Of a DNA stretch of 55,312 nt, positions 8,902 through 17,768 are shown in pieces. The position numbers were made by a program, and so were the translations under genes. Origin of the DNA: Pseudomonadota bacterium (GTDB lineage: Bacteria; Myxococcota_A; UBA796; GCA-2862545); assembly GCA_002862545.1 (NCBI GenBank), contig PKDJ01000091.1, forward strand, positions 1 to 55,312, read 5' to 3'. Position 1 is the stretch's first letter. Each line of letters begins with the position of its first letter. Below the pieces are notes generated by a model. The model was not told the DNA's origin and ran no database searches. It saw nothing but the letters and a program-made list of their open reading frames with translations.

Positions 8902-10755
8902 ATGGAGCGCTTCGATGTCATCGTCGTAGGGGCGGGTCACGCCGGCTGTGAGGCTGCCGCCGCAGCGGCTCGGCTTGGCCGTCGAGTGGCCATGGTCACG
9001 CTGCGCTTGGCCCATGTCGGTCGGCTCTCGTGCAATCCGGCCATCGGAGGACTCGCCAAGGGCCACCTCGTGCGAGAGCTGGATGCGCTCGGTGGACTGA
9101 TGGCGCGGGTCACGGATGCGTCGTCCATTCAGTTCAGGCGGCTCAACACGAGGAAGGGTCTGGCTGTTCAGGCGTCGAGAGCCCAGGTGGACATCGACAT
9201 CTACCCGCAGAAAATGCGCTCTGCGCTCGAGTGCATCGAGTCGCTGGAGCTGATCGAGGGGGAGGTCGCCGGCGTGCTGACGCGGGGTGGCTCCGTCTCC
9301 GGAGTCACGCTGGGCGATGGCACGACCCTCGAGGCGGGAGCGGTCGTTCTGACGACGGGGACGTTCCTGTCGGGAGTCCTTCATCGTGGACGATCGACAG
9401 AGGAGGGGGGGCGAATTGGTGACGGCGCCGCCCACCGCCTGTCGCGGTCTCTCACCGAGCTAGGGCTTCGACTGGGTCGCCTCAAGACAGGGACCGTCCC
9501 GCGCCTCGATTCCAAGACCATCGACTGGGACCTCCTCGAGGTGCAGCACGACACGGTGCCCGAGGGGCGCTTCTCCTTTGGTAGGCCGACTGAGAAGCTT
9601 CCGCAGATCGAGTGCCACGTGGCCTACACGAATGCTGTGGTTCACGAGCTTGTGAAGAAGAACGTGCATCGCTCGGCCATGTACAGCGGCGCCATCGTGG
9701 GCCGAGGACCGCGCTACTGTCCCTCGATCGAAGACAAGATCGTCCGCTTTCCTGACCGGGAGCGGCACCTGCTGTTCTTGGAGCCCGAGGGCCTGAGCAC
9801 GGACCGCGTGTATGTGAACGGGCTCTCGACGTCCCTCCCAGCCGACGTGCAGGAGGAGATGGTCCGCGCGGTTCCGGGTCTCGAGAACGCCACCATCCTG
9901 CAGCACGGGTATGCGGTGGAGTATGACTTCGCCGATCCCCGTGATCTAGGTCATGACCTTCAGCATCGTGAGGTTCGCGGACTGTTTCTCGCTGGGCAAG
10001 TGAACGGAACGTCAGGCTATGAGGAGGCTGCAGTCCAGGGCTTCGTGGCCGGGGCCAGTGCCGCGACCGGGAGTGTGTTCCACGTGGAACGCTCCGAGGG
10101 CTACCTCGGTGTGCTCATCGACGATCTCGTCAGCCGTGGAGTCGGCGGCGAGCCCTACCGAATGTTCACTTCGCGAGCTGAGCACCGCCTCTTGCTCCGC
10201 GAGGACAATGCCGACCGCCGGCTGATGCCGCGTGGGAGGGAGCTCGGCCTGATCGATGACGAGACGTGGGAGCGCTTCGAGGCGCGTCGAGAGGCGATTG
10301 CCCGCGCCCGAGTGCGCCTGGAGGAGACCACGGTCTCGCCGCGAGCAGAGCTTGTCGATGCGCTGCGGGAGCGGGGCCTGGGTGGCTTGAAGAAGCCGGT
10401 GTCGGCCGAGGGGCTGCTGCGGCGGCCCGAGGCGCGCTGGACGGATCTCGTTGAGCTGCTCCAGTTCCCTCCCCTCGAGGGTGACGTGGCAGAGCAGGTG
10501 GAGACCGACGTGAAGTATGCCGGCTACCTGGCCCAGGCCGCGCGCCGGGCCGAGGCGGCGGCGCGACTCGAGCGGGTTCGTCTTCCGGAGTCCATCGACT
10601 GGGAGTCGCTGGACTTTCTCTCCAGCGAGGTGCGTGAGCGTGCGGCCAAGGCGAGACCGGTGACGCTGGGCCAGCTCGCACGCCTGCCCGCTGTCACTCC
10701 TGCAGCTGTGAATGCGCTGGCTGGTTGGCTGGCGCGAGGTCGGGTCTCCGCATGA
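8902..10755 (+). CDS. mnmG: tRNA uridine-5-carboxymethylaminomethyl(34) synthesis enzyme MnmG
   Basis: VIVVGAGHAGCEAAAAAARLG, SCNPAIGGLAKGHLVRELDALGG, RYCPSIEDKIVRFPDRERH, QVNGTSGYEEAAVQG, MFTSRAEHRLLLREDNAD. Confidence 0.98.
   Translation: MERFDVIVVGAGHAGCEAAAAAARLGRRVAMVTLRLAHVGRLSCNPAIGGLAKGHLVRELDALGGLMARVTDASSIQFRRLNTRKGLAVQASRAQVDIDIYPQKMRSALECIESLELIEGEVAGVLTRGGSVSGVTLGDGTTLEAGAVVLTTGTFLSGVLHRGRSTEEGGRIGDGAAHRLSRSLTELGLRLGRLKTGTVPRLDSKTIDWDLLEVQHDTVPEGRFSFGRPTEKLPQIECHVAYTNAVVHELVKKNVHRSAMYSGAIVGRGPRYCPSIEDKIVRFPDRERHLLFLEPEGLSTDRVYVNGLSTSLPADVQEEMVRAVPGLENATILQHGYAVEYDFADPRDLGHDLQHREVRGLFLAGQVNGTSGYEEAAVQGFVAGASAATGSVFHVERSEGYLGVLIDDLVSRGVGGEPYRMFTSRAEHRLLLREDNADRRLMPRGRELGLIDDETWERFEARREAIARARVRLEETTVSPRAELVDALRERGLGGLKKPVSAEGLLRRPEARWTDLVELLQFPPLEGDVAEQVETDVKYAGYLAQAARRAEAAARLERVRLPESIDWESLDFLSSEVRERAAKARPVTLGQLARLPAVTPAAVNALAGWLARGRVSA
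10076..10091. promoter_or_regulatory. parS: Putative parS site 2 inside mnmG (tGTTCCACGTGGAACg)
   Basis: Same 16-bp sequence as site 1; 14-bp palindrome at 10077-10090. Confidence 0.88.
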
Positions 10756-11297
10756 CAGAGCTGATGACGGTCCACAGGGCGGCGCTCGAGCAGTGGCGCA
10801 AGGCCATGAACCTCGTGGGTCCAGGTGATGTGAGCGAGCACTACGTAGACGCGGAGCGTGCGCTGGCCGGCCTCTCCCCGCGAGGGCGCTGGGTCGACCT
10901 CGGCACGGGTGCTGGATTTCCAGGGGTCATTCTGGCGGCCTTGTTTCCCCACCTCGAGGTCGACTTGGTCGACAGCCGCCGAAAGCGCTGCGTCTTTCTA
11001 GAGCATGTGCTCGGTGCTGCGCCCGATGGTGATCGCGATCGCGTTCGTGTTCTGTGCCGCCGAGTCGAGACGCTGCCGGAGCATGCCTACGACGGAGTGA
11101 CAGCCCGTGCATTCGCGCCACCACCACAGGTGCTCGAGCACGCTGCGAGGCTCCTCAAGCCGCACGGAGTGGTGATTCTCTTCCTTCAGGACGACACGCC
11201 GGTGCCATCGGATTCGCGCTTCCGAGTGATCGCTGAGCGGCCGTACCGGGTCGCGGGGCGGCAGCGACGGTCGGTCGAGCTTGCCCTCGTCGGGTGA
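10752..11297 (+). CDS. rsmG: 16S rRNA (guanine(527)-N7)-methyltransferase RsmG
   Basis: Start overlaps mnmG stop (ATGA); WVDLGTGAGFPGVILAALFPHLEVDLVDSRRKRCVFLEHV. Confidence 0.93.
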   Translation: MTELMTVHRAALEQWRKAMNLVGPGDVSEHYVDAERALAGLSPRGRWVDLGTGAGFPGVILAALFPHLEVDLVDSRRKRCVFLEHVLGAAPDGDRDRVRVLCRRVETLPEHAYDGVTARAFAPPPQVLEHAARLLKPHGVVILFLQDDTPVPSDSRFRVIAERPYRVAGRQRRSVELALVG

Positions 11298-11299
11298 CG

Positions 11300-11338
11300 A
11301 CAGGATCCTGTTCCGCTAGAGTCCACAGATCCTACTGT
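11300..11338. promoter_or_regulatory. Two palindromic elements in the rsmG-parB gap
   Basis: ACAGGATCCTGT (11300-11311, perfect 12-bp palindrome) and ACAGATCCTACTGT (11325-11338, ACAG/CTGT arms), centres 26 bp apart. Confidence 0.45.
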
Positions 11339-11352
11339 CGGTGAGGTCTGGA

Positions 11353-12240
11353 ATGAGTCGCGTGGGTCGGGGTCTTGGTCGGGGTTTTGCTTCCCTGATT
11401 CCGGAGGGGGCACTTGAGGTGCTTCCAGCGGCGGAGAGTAGCCGCCTGCGCACGGTTCCACTGGACGAGGTGCAGCCCAACCCCGAGCAGCCGCGAGAGG
11501 TCTTCGACGCAGAGGAGCTCCGCTCTCTCGCCGAGTCCATCCGAACCCATGGCGTTCTGTCGCCACTCGTCGTGCGTCAGCAGGACGGCCGGTACGTCCT
11601 CATCGCGGGTGAGAGGCGTCTTCGGGCATCCGCTCTGGCGGGACTGATCGAGGTGCCCGTCATCGTCTACAAGGGGGCAGAGGGCGCGAGCGAGCAGCTC
11701 GAGCTGGCGCTTGTCGAGAACCTCCAGAGATCGGATCTCGACCCCATTGAGGCCGCGCGGGGCTTCGAGCGGCTCATGGTGGAGTACGGCCACACCCAAG
11801 AGCAGGTCGCCAAGCGCGTCGGCAAGAACCGCGCGACGGTGGCGAATGCGGTACGCCTCCTCAAGCTGCCGGAGTTTGTGCTCGAGGCCGTGCGTGACAG
11901 TCGAATCAGCGCGGGTCACGCGAGGACCCTCCTCCCGCTCACCGATGTCGATGAGCTGCGCCGCGTGCTCGCAAAGGTGATCGCGCAGCGCTTGTCGGTG
12001 CGCGCCACCGAGCGACTGGTGCAGCGGCTCGTGAAGGTGGGTCCGGTGCAGGCCATCGAGCGCAAGGCCCGTGAGCGCACCATGGACTACGCCACTCGGC
12101 TCCTCGAGAGCTCGCTCAAGACGAGCGTGCGCATCGAGACGCGCAAGAAGGGCGATGGCCGCATCGTGATCGACTTCGCGGATGCGGAGGATCTGGAGAG
12201 GTTGATCTCCATGCTTCGTGAGCGGGACGCCCGGGCATGA
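11353..12240 (+). CDS. parB: Chromosome-partitioning protein ParB
   Basis: PNPEQPREVFDAEELRSLAESIRTHGVLSPLVVRQ, YVLIAGERRLRAS, ALVENLQRSDLDPIEAARGFERLM, GKNRATVANAVRLLKLP. Confidence 0.96.
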   Translation: MSRVGRGLGRGFASLIPEGALEVLPAAESSRLRTVPLDEVQPNPEQPREVFDAEELRSLAESIRTHGVLSPLVVRQQDGRYVLIAGERRLRASALAGLIEVPVIVYKGAEGASEQLELALVENLQRSDLDPIEAARGFERLMVEYGHTQEQVAKRVGKNRATVANAVRLLKLPEFVLEAVRDSRISAGHARTLLPLTDVDELRRVLAKVIAQRLSVRATERLVQRLVKVGPVQAIERKARERTMDYATRLLESSLKTSVRIETRKKGDGRIVIDFADAEDLERLISMLRERDARA

Positions 12241-12833
12241 AGATCGTAGGGTTGGCTGGAGGCACGGCCTCCGGCAAGAGCACGGTGGCGCGTGGCGTCG
12301 CCCGTGCACTGGGAGAGCGCTGCTTGGTGCTCGCCCATGACTGGTACTACCGAACCCTGCCGCCCGAGCACGCCGCGAATCCGGTGGGCTACAACTTCGA
12401 TCATCCCCGCGCACTCGACACGCACCTCCTTGTGGCGGATCTCGACAGGCTGCGGCGTGGTGAGCCAGCGAGGGTGCCGGACTACGACTTCGCTCGGCAT
12501 GCACGTCGCTCCGAAGAGCACTGGCGGTCGCTCGCACCGCGGCCGGTCGTGCTGGTCGAGGGGATCTTGGTCCTGGAGGATGCCGACGTGCGGGCGAGGC
12601 TGGACTTGAGCGTGTTCGTCCATGCGCCCGAGGTCACTCGACTCGCCAGGCGTATAGCGAGAGACCGCGCCCAGCGTGGGCGCACGGAGGCCGAGGTGCG
12701 TGAGCAGTACGCGCGAACCGTCGGCCCGATGCACGAGCGCTATGTCGAGCCGAGCCGGGAGCATGCCGATCTGGTCCTCGATGGCACCCGTGATCCTGAC
12801 CAGCTGGTGTCCGAGCTCCTGCAGCGGATCTAG
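12237..12833 (+). CDS. udk: Uridine kinase
   Basis: GLAGGTASGKSTVARGVA, LAHDWYYRTLP, NPVGYNFDHPRALD, PVVLVEGILVL; start overlaps parB stop (ATGA). Confidence 0.92.
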   Translation: MKIVGLAGGTASGKSTVARGVARALGERCLVLAHDWYYRTLPPEHAANPVGYNFDHPRALDTHLLVADLDRLRRGEPARVPDYDFARHARRSEEHWRSLAPRPVVLVEGILVLEDADVRARLDLSVFVHAPEVTRLARRIARDRAQRGRTEAEVREQYARTVGPMHERYVEPSREHADLVLDGTRDPDQLVSELLQRI

Positions 12834-13411
12834 TCGTCCTCGGACATCAGCTCCTTGAGCCACTCGGCCGACTCGTCGTCGAGCTCGTAGTGATCGGCCA
12901 GCTCATCGACGTATGAGTCCGTGTCGTCTTCCGGAGCGGGCTCGAAGTAGGCGGCGGGCTGGTCGGGCGGCAGCATTGGCTCGTTGACCCATGGAAAGAG
13001 CGCAGCGATGCGCTCGCGCTCCGTAGCCTCAAGGGGCTGGAGGACGTCCGAGTCGGATGGGGAGACCGGACTCTCTCCCCGCATGTGAGAGCCGAGCTCC
13101 GTCCCCGGATCGGTCGGACAGGTGGCCTCGAGCTGGCCGCCGCTCCACCACGCGGTGGCCACCACCCGAGCGCCCGTGGGCAGTGCATCGAGCGTCCGTA
13201 GCTCGACAGAGCTCCGCATGGTCTGCGAGAGCTGCCCGGCGATGGGGAGCAGCAGGCGAGTGCCCAGTGATTGTCCGCTCCTACTGAACATCTGTACAGA
13301 AACGCCGCCGACCGAGGCATCGGGGTCGCGCGGGGCGAGAATCACGGACACGAAGACACGGTCTGGTCGGCGCTCATCGAGGCGCAGTGCGAGCGAGATC
13401 GGCTTGGCCAT
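12830..13411 (-). CDS. Hypothetical protein
   Basis: ORF with ATG at 13411 (MAKPISLALRLDERRPDRVFVSVILAPR...); acidic C-terminus; stop codon overlaps udk stop through a CTAG. Confidence 0.55.
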   Translation of the reverse strand: MAKPISLALRLDERRPDRVFVSVILAPRDPDASVGGVSVQMFSRSGQSLGTRLLLPIAGQLSQTMRSSVELRTLDALPTGARVVATAWWSGGQLEATCPTDPGTELGSHMRGESPVSPSDSDVLQPLEATERERIAALFPWVNEPMLPPDQPAAYFEPAPEDDTDSYVDELADHYELDDESAEWLKELMSEDD

Positions 13412-13454
13412 CACGGCTCCAGTCAACAGGAACGACTTAGCCGGCGTGGGGGAG

Positions 13455-13471
13455 AGAAACGCTACGTTTCT
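13455..13471. promoter_or_regulatory. Inverted repeat AGAAACG-CTA-CGTTTCT in a divergent intergenic region
   Basis: Perfect 7-bp arms, 3-bp spacer, between the divergent starts at 13411 (-) and 13520 (+). Confidence 0.5.
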
Positions 13472-13519
13472 GAGGGGTTCCGGTTGTCGGTGCGTGACTC
13501 TGTGCTTGAATGGGTAAGC

Positions 13520-14575
13520 ATGCGACACCTCCTTCATGCCGTGACAGCCAGAGTGGCCACCCTGATGCTCGCGGCGGGCCTCGTGCTCGGCGTCGGTGCA
13601 CCGAGCAGTGGCGTGGCGGCCGAGTGGGTGGCGTCCGCTGCGGCTCCTGAGGAGCCGCCGGAGATCCCGGCCGTTCCGGTCGACTGGGAGACGGCGCACG
13701 GGCCATTCGTGCGTGTGCATGGTGCGTCCCACCAGTACGCGACGGTTCTGAGGCTCGCCCGACACGCCTCGGAGTCCCTGCCTCGACTGGCGCTGGAGCT
13801 CGGCGTCCCCATCGGCGACACCGTGCACATCTATGTGTCCCCGTCAGACAAGCACTTCCGGTCGCTTCAGCCTGGGCGAGCACCGACGTGGGCCGACGCG
13901 ACCGCCTACCCTGGGCTGGGTGCCATCTTCATGCGTGGTCCAGGTGCCCGGCCTGCTACAGACGAGCCGCTGGAGCAGGTGCTCGACCACGAGCTGGTTC
14001 ACGTCCTCCTGGGCCGGGCGTTTGCCCCCGCGCGGGTGCCGGACTGGGTGCAGGAGGGTGTGGCGCAGGTTGCAGCCCATCAGAACGGGCCGCACACGAC
14101 GCAGACCTTGGCTCGAGGGATGGCTCTCGGGGGGCCGATTGCCCTTGAGTCGCTCACCCGAGGCTTCCCGGCTGATCCTGCACGAGCGCAGCTGGCCTAT
14201 GCGCAGTCGGCGGACTTCATCGAGTGGATCCGCGTGACCCACGGTGCGGATGCACTGCAGGTCCTGATTGCAGAGCTTGCGGCAGGCCGCTCGGTGGATG
14301 GGGCGCTGTACCGCGCAACCGGGCAGTTCCTTCCCGATGTCGAGGCCGCCTACCGAGCGACACTGTCGAGCGGCATCCCGCTGGGTCTGTCCTGGGCCAC
14401 GAGCACCGATGCCGTGTTCGCGGTCGGCGGAATTCTCCTGCTCATCGGAGGGGTGGCTCGGCGTCGCCAGTTCCACCGGCGTCTTGCCGAGATGGAGGCC
14501 GAGGAGGCTCTGGTAGACGAGCTGATTGCGGCCATGCGTGCCGACCGTGAAGCATCGGCTCGCTTGAGCGCTTGA
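13520..14575 (+). CDS. Peptidase MA-like gluzincin metalloprotease, secreted, with C-terminal TM anchor
   Basis: Signal peptide; LEQVLDHELVHVLLGRAF...PDWVQEGVAQVAA (HExxH-like HELVH plus downstream E); C-terminal TM VFAVGGILLLIGGVARRR. Confidence 0.75.
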   Translation: MRHLLHAVTARVATLMLAAGLVLGVGAPSSGVAAEWVASAAAPEEPPEIPAVPVDWETAHGPFVRVHGASHQYATVLRLARHASESLPRLALELGVPIGDTVHIYVSPSDKHFRSLQPGRAPTWADATAYPGLGAIFMRGPGARPATDEPLEQVLDHELVHVLLGRAFAPARVPDWVQEGVAQVAAHQNGPHTTQTLARGMALGGPIALESLTRGFPADPARAQLAYAQSADFIEWIRVTHGADALQVLIAELAAGRSVDGALYRATGQFLPDVEAAYRATLSSGIPLGLSWATSTDAVFAVGGILLLIGGVARRRQFHRRLAEMEAEEALVDELIAAMRADREASARLSA

Positions 14576-14625
14576 TGGCTCCGCAGTGGTGAGACGGCCC
14601 GTGACGGACTAACGGGCTGGGCACT

Positions 14626-16029
14626 GTGGAGGATGTCGTGGCGGAGGGTGACGGTCAGTCCCCGTGGTACACGGATCGCTGGCTCTGGGGCGCCTTCATC
14701 GTAGGAGCGTTGATCCGGGTCATTCCGATGGCTGTGTGGCCGATGCTCGAGTGTGTGCGCGACGAGTGTATCTACCGCTCGATCGCGTACAAGATCGTGG
14801 GCGGCAAGGGCCTCACGACGGCGAGCAAGGGCTGGCTCCCGGCGCCGGGGATTCCCTACCTGCTGGCCATCGGCAAGGTCGCTACCGGATCGTTTCAGTC
14901 CGTGAAGTGGGTCCACATCGTCATGTCGCAGATCAGCATCGTGCTGATGTACCTGCTCGGCGATCGCGTGGGCAAGACGCGCGGGGCTGCGCGGTGGGCG
15001 GCATGGCTCTTTGCTGTGAATCCGACCATTGCGTGGTTCACGAACACGCTGTGGATCGAGACGATCTACATCTTCTTCCTCCTGCTCGCGACGCTGCTGC
15101 TCCTCGATTCGCGCGACAAGCCATGGGGCTGGGCGATCTTGTCGGGAGCGGCACTCGGTGGGGCCGTGCTGTTCCGCGGCATGGCGACCTACCTGCCGCC
15201 GTTCTTCATCCTCGCGGCGCTGTTCCCGCGGTCCTTCACGACGGCGGGCGTGATGGAGGGCATCCGTGGCGGATGGCGTCACGTGATCGGCTTCGTCGTC
15301 GGCCTGCTGGTGACGGTGGCTCCGTACTCGGTCTACGGCACGCAGAAGCACGGCGGCTTCCTGGTGACCGATGCCACCTCAGGGCACGTCCTCTACCTCG
15401 GCAACAACGACTACCCGCCGCTGACCTTCGACTATGGCAACGGCATGCTCACGCAGCCGCTGTTCCAGAAGTACCTTCGGATCGGTCGGAAGCCGTGCCC
15501 GCGCAAGCAGTCTCCGGTGCTCGCGATGGAGTGCGAGTCCGAGGCTGCACGCGAGTGGATCCAGGAGAACCCCGAGGAGTTCGCCTCGCGCATTCCACAG
15601 CGCATCGCCCAGCTGGTCAATCCGCACAGCTTCCTGACCCGGCACATCCGATGGGGCTACTTCCGAGGTATTCCTTGGGTGCTCAAGGAGTTCCTGGTTG
15701 TCTACACTGCGGCCTTCTCGTCGCTGGTGATGCTCGGGGGCACGCTCGGGCTGTGGGCGCGAGCCCGTGGTCCCTTCGGCATCATCGCGTCGGGAACGAT
15801 CGCGTACACGTTTGCGACGATCGCTATCGTGTACGGCATGACGAGGTTCCGGCTGCCCATCGAGCCTCTCTGGACGATCTACCTAGCGGTTATGCTGTCT
15901 GACTGGCAGGGTACGAAGAAGATTCTCGGTGATTCGATCATTCGGCAGGTCGGTGTGCTTCTCACGCTTCCGGCGCTCTTCGCGCTGATGTTGTGGTATC
16001 TCCCAACCGGGTGGCCGCTCTTCTGGTGA
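14626..16029 (+). CDS. Polytopic glycosyltransferase, GT39/ArnT-like
   Basis: Many TM helices; DECIYRSIAYKIVGGKGL...PGIPYLLAIG and NPTIAWFTNTLWIETIYIFFLLLATLLLL pattern of PMT/ArnT-like enzymes. Confidence 0.7.
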   Translation: MEDVVAEGDGQSPWYTDRWLWGAFIVGALIRVIPMAVWPMLECVRDECIYRSIAYKIVGGKGLTTASKGWLPAPGIPYLLAIGKVATGSFQSVKWVHIVMSQISIVLMYLLGDRVGKTRGAARWAAWLFAVNPTIAWFTNTLWIETIYIFFLLLATLLLLDSRDKPWGWAILSGAALGGAVLFRGMATYLPPFFILAALFPRSFTTAGVMEGIRGGWRHVIGFVVGLLVTVAPYSVYGTQKHGGFLVTDATSGHVLYLGNNDYPPLTFDYGNGMLTQPLFQKYLRIGRKPCPRKQSPVLAMECESEAAREWIQENPEEFASRIPQRIAQLVNPHSFLTRHIRWGYFRGIPWVLKEFLVVYTAAFSSLVMLGGTLGLWARARGPFGIIASGTIAYTFATIAIVYGMTRFRLPIEPLWTIYLAVMLSDWQGTKKILGDSIIRQVGVLLTLPALFALMLWYLPTGWPLFW

Positions 16030-16042
16030 GCATGGAGCTGTG

Positions 16043-16636
16043 ATGCGGTGGATGGCATGGATGGTGGTCGGGCTTGTGGCCTGTGAGTCGATGCCCTCTT
16101 CTGGCCGCATCTTCCAGCCGGTGACGGTGGCGGGTCCTGCGCCTGTCGCGGCGCCGGCGGGGACGGTCGAAGCCGAGCCGCTCGTACCCGGTGAGGCTCC
16201 ACCCGACGAGGGGGCTGATGAGGCCGACAGTGAGGATCCGCTTGCACTGCAGGCACGCCTCGCGGGGGTCACGGCGAACGAGCTCTCGAGTCCGCCACCC
16301 GCACCGGCGACGCCGCCGCCTGCCCCAGCCGCTGCTCCGGTGCTGCCCGTGCCTGTGCAGGTTCCTGTGTGGGACCCAGGGAAGCCACCCGAGGCCAGCT
16401 CGTGGGGACTGCGGCTGCTGTCGACGCTTGCCGGCTCGATGCCACCGCGCGCGGTGCTCGTGCTCCCGGACGGCTCCGAGGTCGTCGTCAAGGCGGGCGA
16501 CATCCTCCCGGACGAGAAGGTCGTCGTCTGGGCTGTCGGACGAGACCGGGTCGAGCTGGCCCACATCTCGGCCGACGGACCCTTTGCGGCGGTCGAGACC
16601 AAGGCGCTCGAGGCACTCCTGCCCTCGGCACCCTGA
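16043..16636 (+). CDS. Lipoprotein with proline-rich linker and GspC/PilP-like C-terminal domain
   Basis: MRWMAWMVVGLVACES lipobox; Pro/Ala-rich linker; LRLLSTLAGSMPPRAVLVLPDGSEVVVKAGDILPDEKVVVWAVGRDRVEL. Confidence 0.55.
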   Translation: MRWMAWMVVGLVACESMPSSGRIFQPVTVAGPAPVAAPAGTVEAEPLVPGEAPPDEGADEADSEDPLALQARLAGVTANELSSPPPAPATPPPAPAAAPVLPVPVQVPVWDPGKPPEASSWGLRLLSTLAGSMPPRAVLVLPDGSEVVVKAGDILPDEKVVVWAVGRDRVELAHISADGPFAAVETKALEALLPSAP

Positions 16637-16659
16637 GAGCCCCTAGGCCGCCCGACGCG

Positions 16660-16842
16660 TCAGCTCGAGGCTTGCTGTGCCTTCAGGGCCTCGAGCTCGC
16701 GCAGCAGGGCGTCGGCCTCGGCATAGAGAGCGGCCTGGGCCACGCGGTCTCCGAACTTCTCCGCTTTGTAGGCCTCTTCGACCTTGGCTTGGTAGCGGCG
16801 CTCGAGGCGCTTCACGGGATCGGGTCGCAGCCAGCCGAACAT
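16660..16842 (-). CDS. Small DUF6435/Lacal_2735-like protein
   Basis: MFGWLRPDPVKRLERRYQAKVEEAYKAEKFGDRVAQAALYAEADALLRELEAL resembles this small family. Confidence 0.7.
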   Translation of the reverse strand: MFGWLRPDPVKRLERRYQAKVEEAYKAEKFGDRVAQAALYAEADALLRELEALKAQQASS

Positions 16843-17072
16843 CTCACCTCCCCGGCGAGTCGTAGTCGGCAGGCGGGGTGCGGGTGTCGAACTAGGCGCC
16901 TGGAGCAGAAGTGGCGGTCCACACCGGCGACCTGTGCCAAGGGCCATATCTGACGCATGAGTCAGTTTTTGGTGGCCCGGCAAGTTGCGCGGTCGAGGGT
17001 AAGTCGGCTAAGCCCCGGACCGGCTAGGGAGCCCAGCTTCTTTCGTGGCTCCTCGACTACATAGGAGAGATC

Positions 17073-17705
17073 ATGAACACCTTTCTCGAGCGCAACGCGC
17101 GCCGCCTCCTGATCGCTGGCGGCCTGGCATTCTTCATGGGCGCCCCGACCATCGCCTGCATGGGTGGCGGTGAGGCCGAGGTCGGCGAGGACGCTGGCGG
17201 CGACGAGGAGAAGAAGGAAGAGGAGAAGGAGGAGGCCAAGCCCGAGTCCAAGATCATTGGCTCTTGGCAGATGCGTCCGCCCCAGTCCGAGATGCGCAAC
17301 TTCAAGATCATCGACGCGGCCGTCTCCGGCAAGCCGCAGAAGAAGCAGAAGCTCGGCCAGCTCAAGGGCGACGAGAAGAAGCTCTTCGACGAGGTTGCGG
17401 GCATGAAGGGCCCCGAGAAGAAGAACATGCAGAACATGCTCAAGCTCATGAAGCAGAACAAGTTCGTGTTCACCGAGTCCGACGTGACGGTTCAGTTCGG
17501 CGCCGACGAGAAGTTCGGTCCGGTCAAGTACACCGTGGTCTCGGCCAGCGACTCGGCGATCACCGTCAAGTTCGACCCGGGCCTGGGCAACGGCACCGAG
17601 ACCCACGCCATCACCTGGAAGGGTGAGAACAAGGGTACGGACCAGATCACGGCGTCGAACGGTGCCGAGTTCCTTCCGCTCGACATCGGCAAGGCCGGCA
17701 AGTGA
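17073..17705 (+). CDS. Hypothetical secreted/lipoprotein with Lys/Glu-rich segment
   Basis: RBS tagGAGAgatc; MNTFLERNARRLLIAGGLAFFMGAPTIACMGGGEAEV... Confidence 0.65.
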   Translation: MNTFLERNARRLLIAGGLAFFMGAPTIACMGGGEAEVGEDAGGDEEKKEEEKEEAKPESKIIGSWQMRPPQSEMRNFKIIDAAVSGKPQKKQKLGQLKGDEKKLFDEVAGMKGPEKKNMQNMLKLMKQNKFVFTESDVTVQFGADEKFGPVKYTVVSASDSAITVKFDPGLGNGTETHAITWKGENKGTDQITASNGAEFLPLDIGKAGK

Positions 17706-17768
17706 GCTCGCGGGGGGCCTAGGCCTCTCCTTCACTCTCGAGGGTCGTCCGCTCTGCGGTCGGCCCTC

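Noticed and set aside
9615-9626. GCCACGTGGC in mnmG as another parS
   Set aside because: Only the CCACGTGG core matches; the flanking GTT/AAC bases required for parS are absent, and it is in coding sequence. The same applies to CCACGTGG near 8643.
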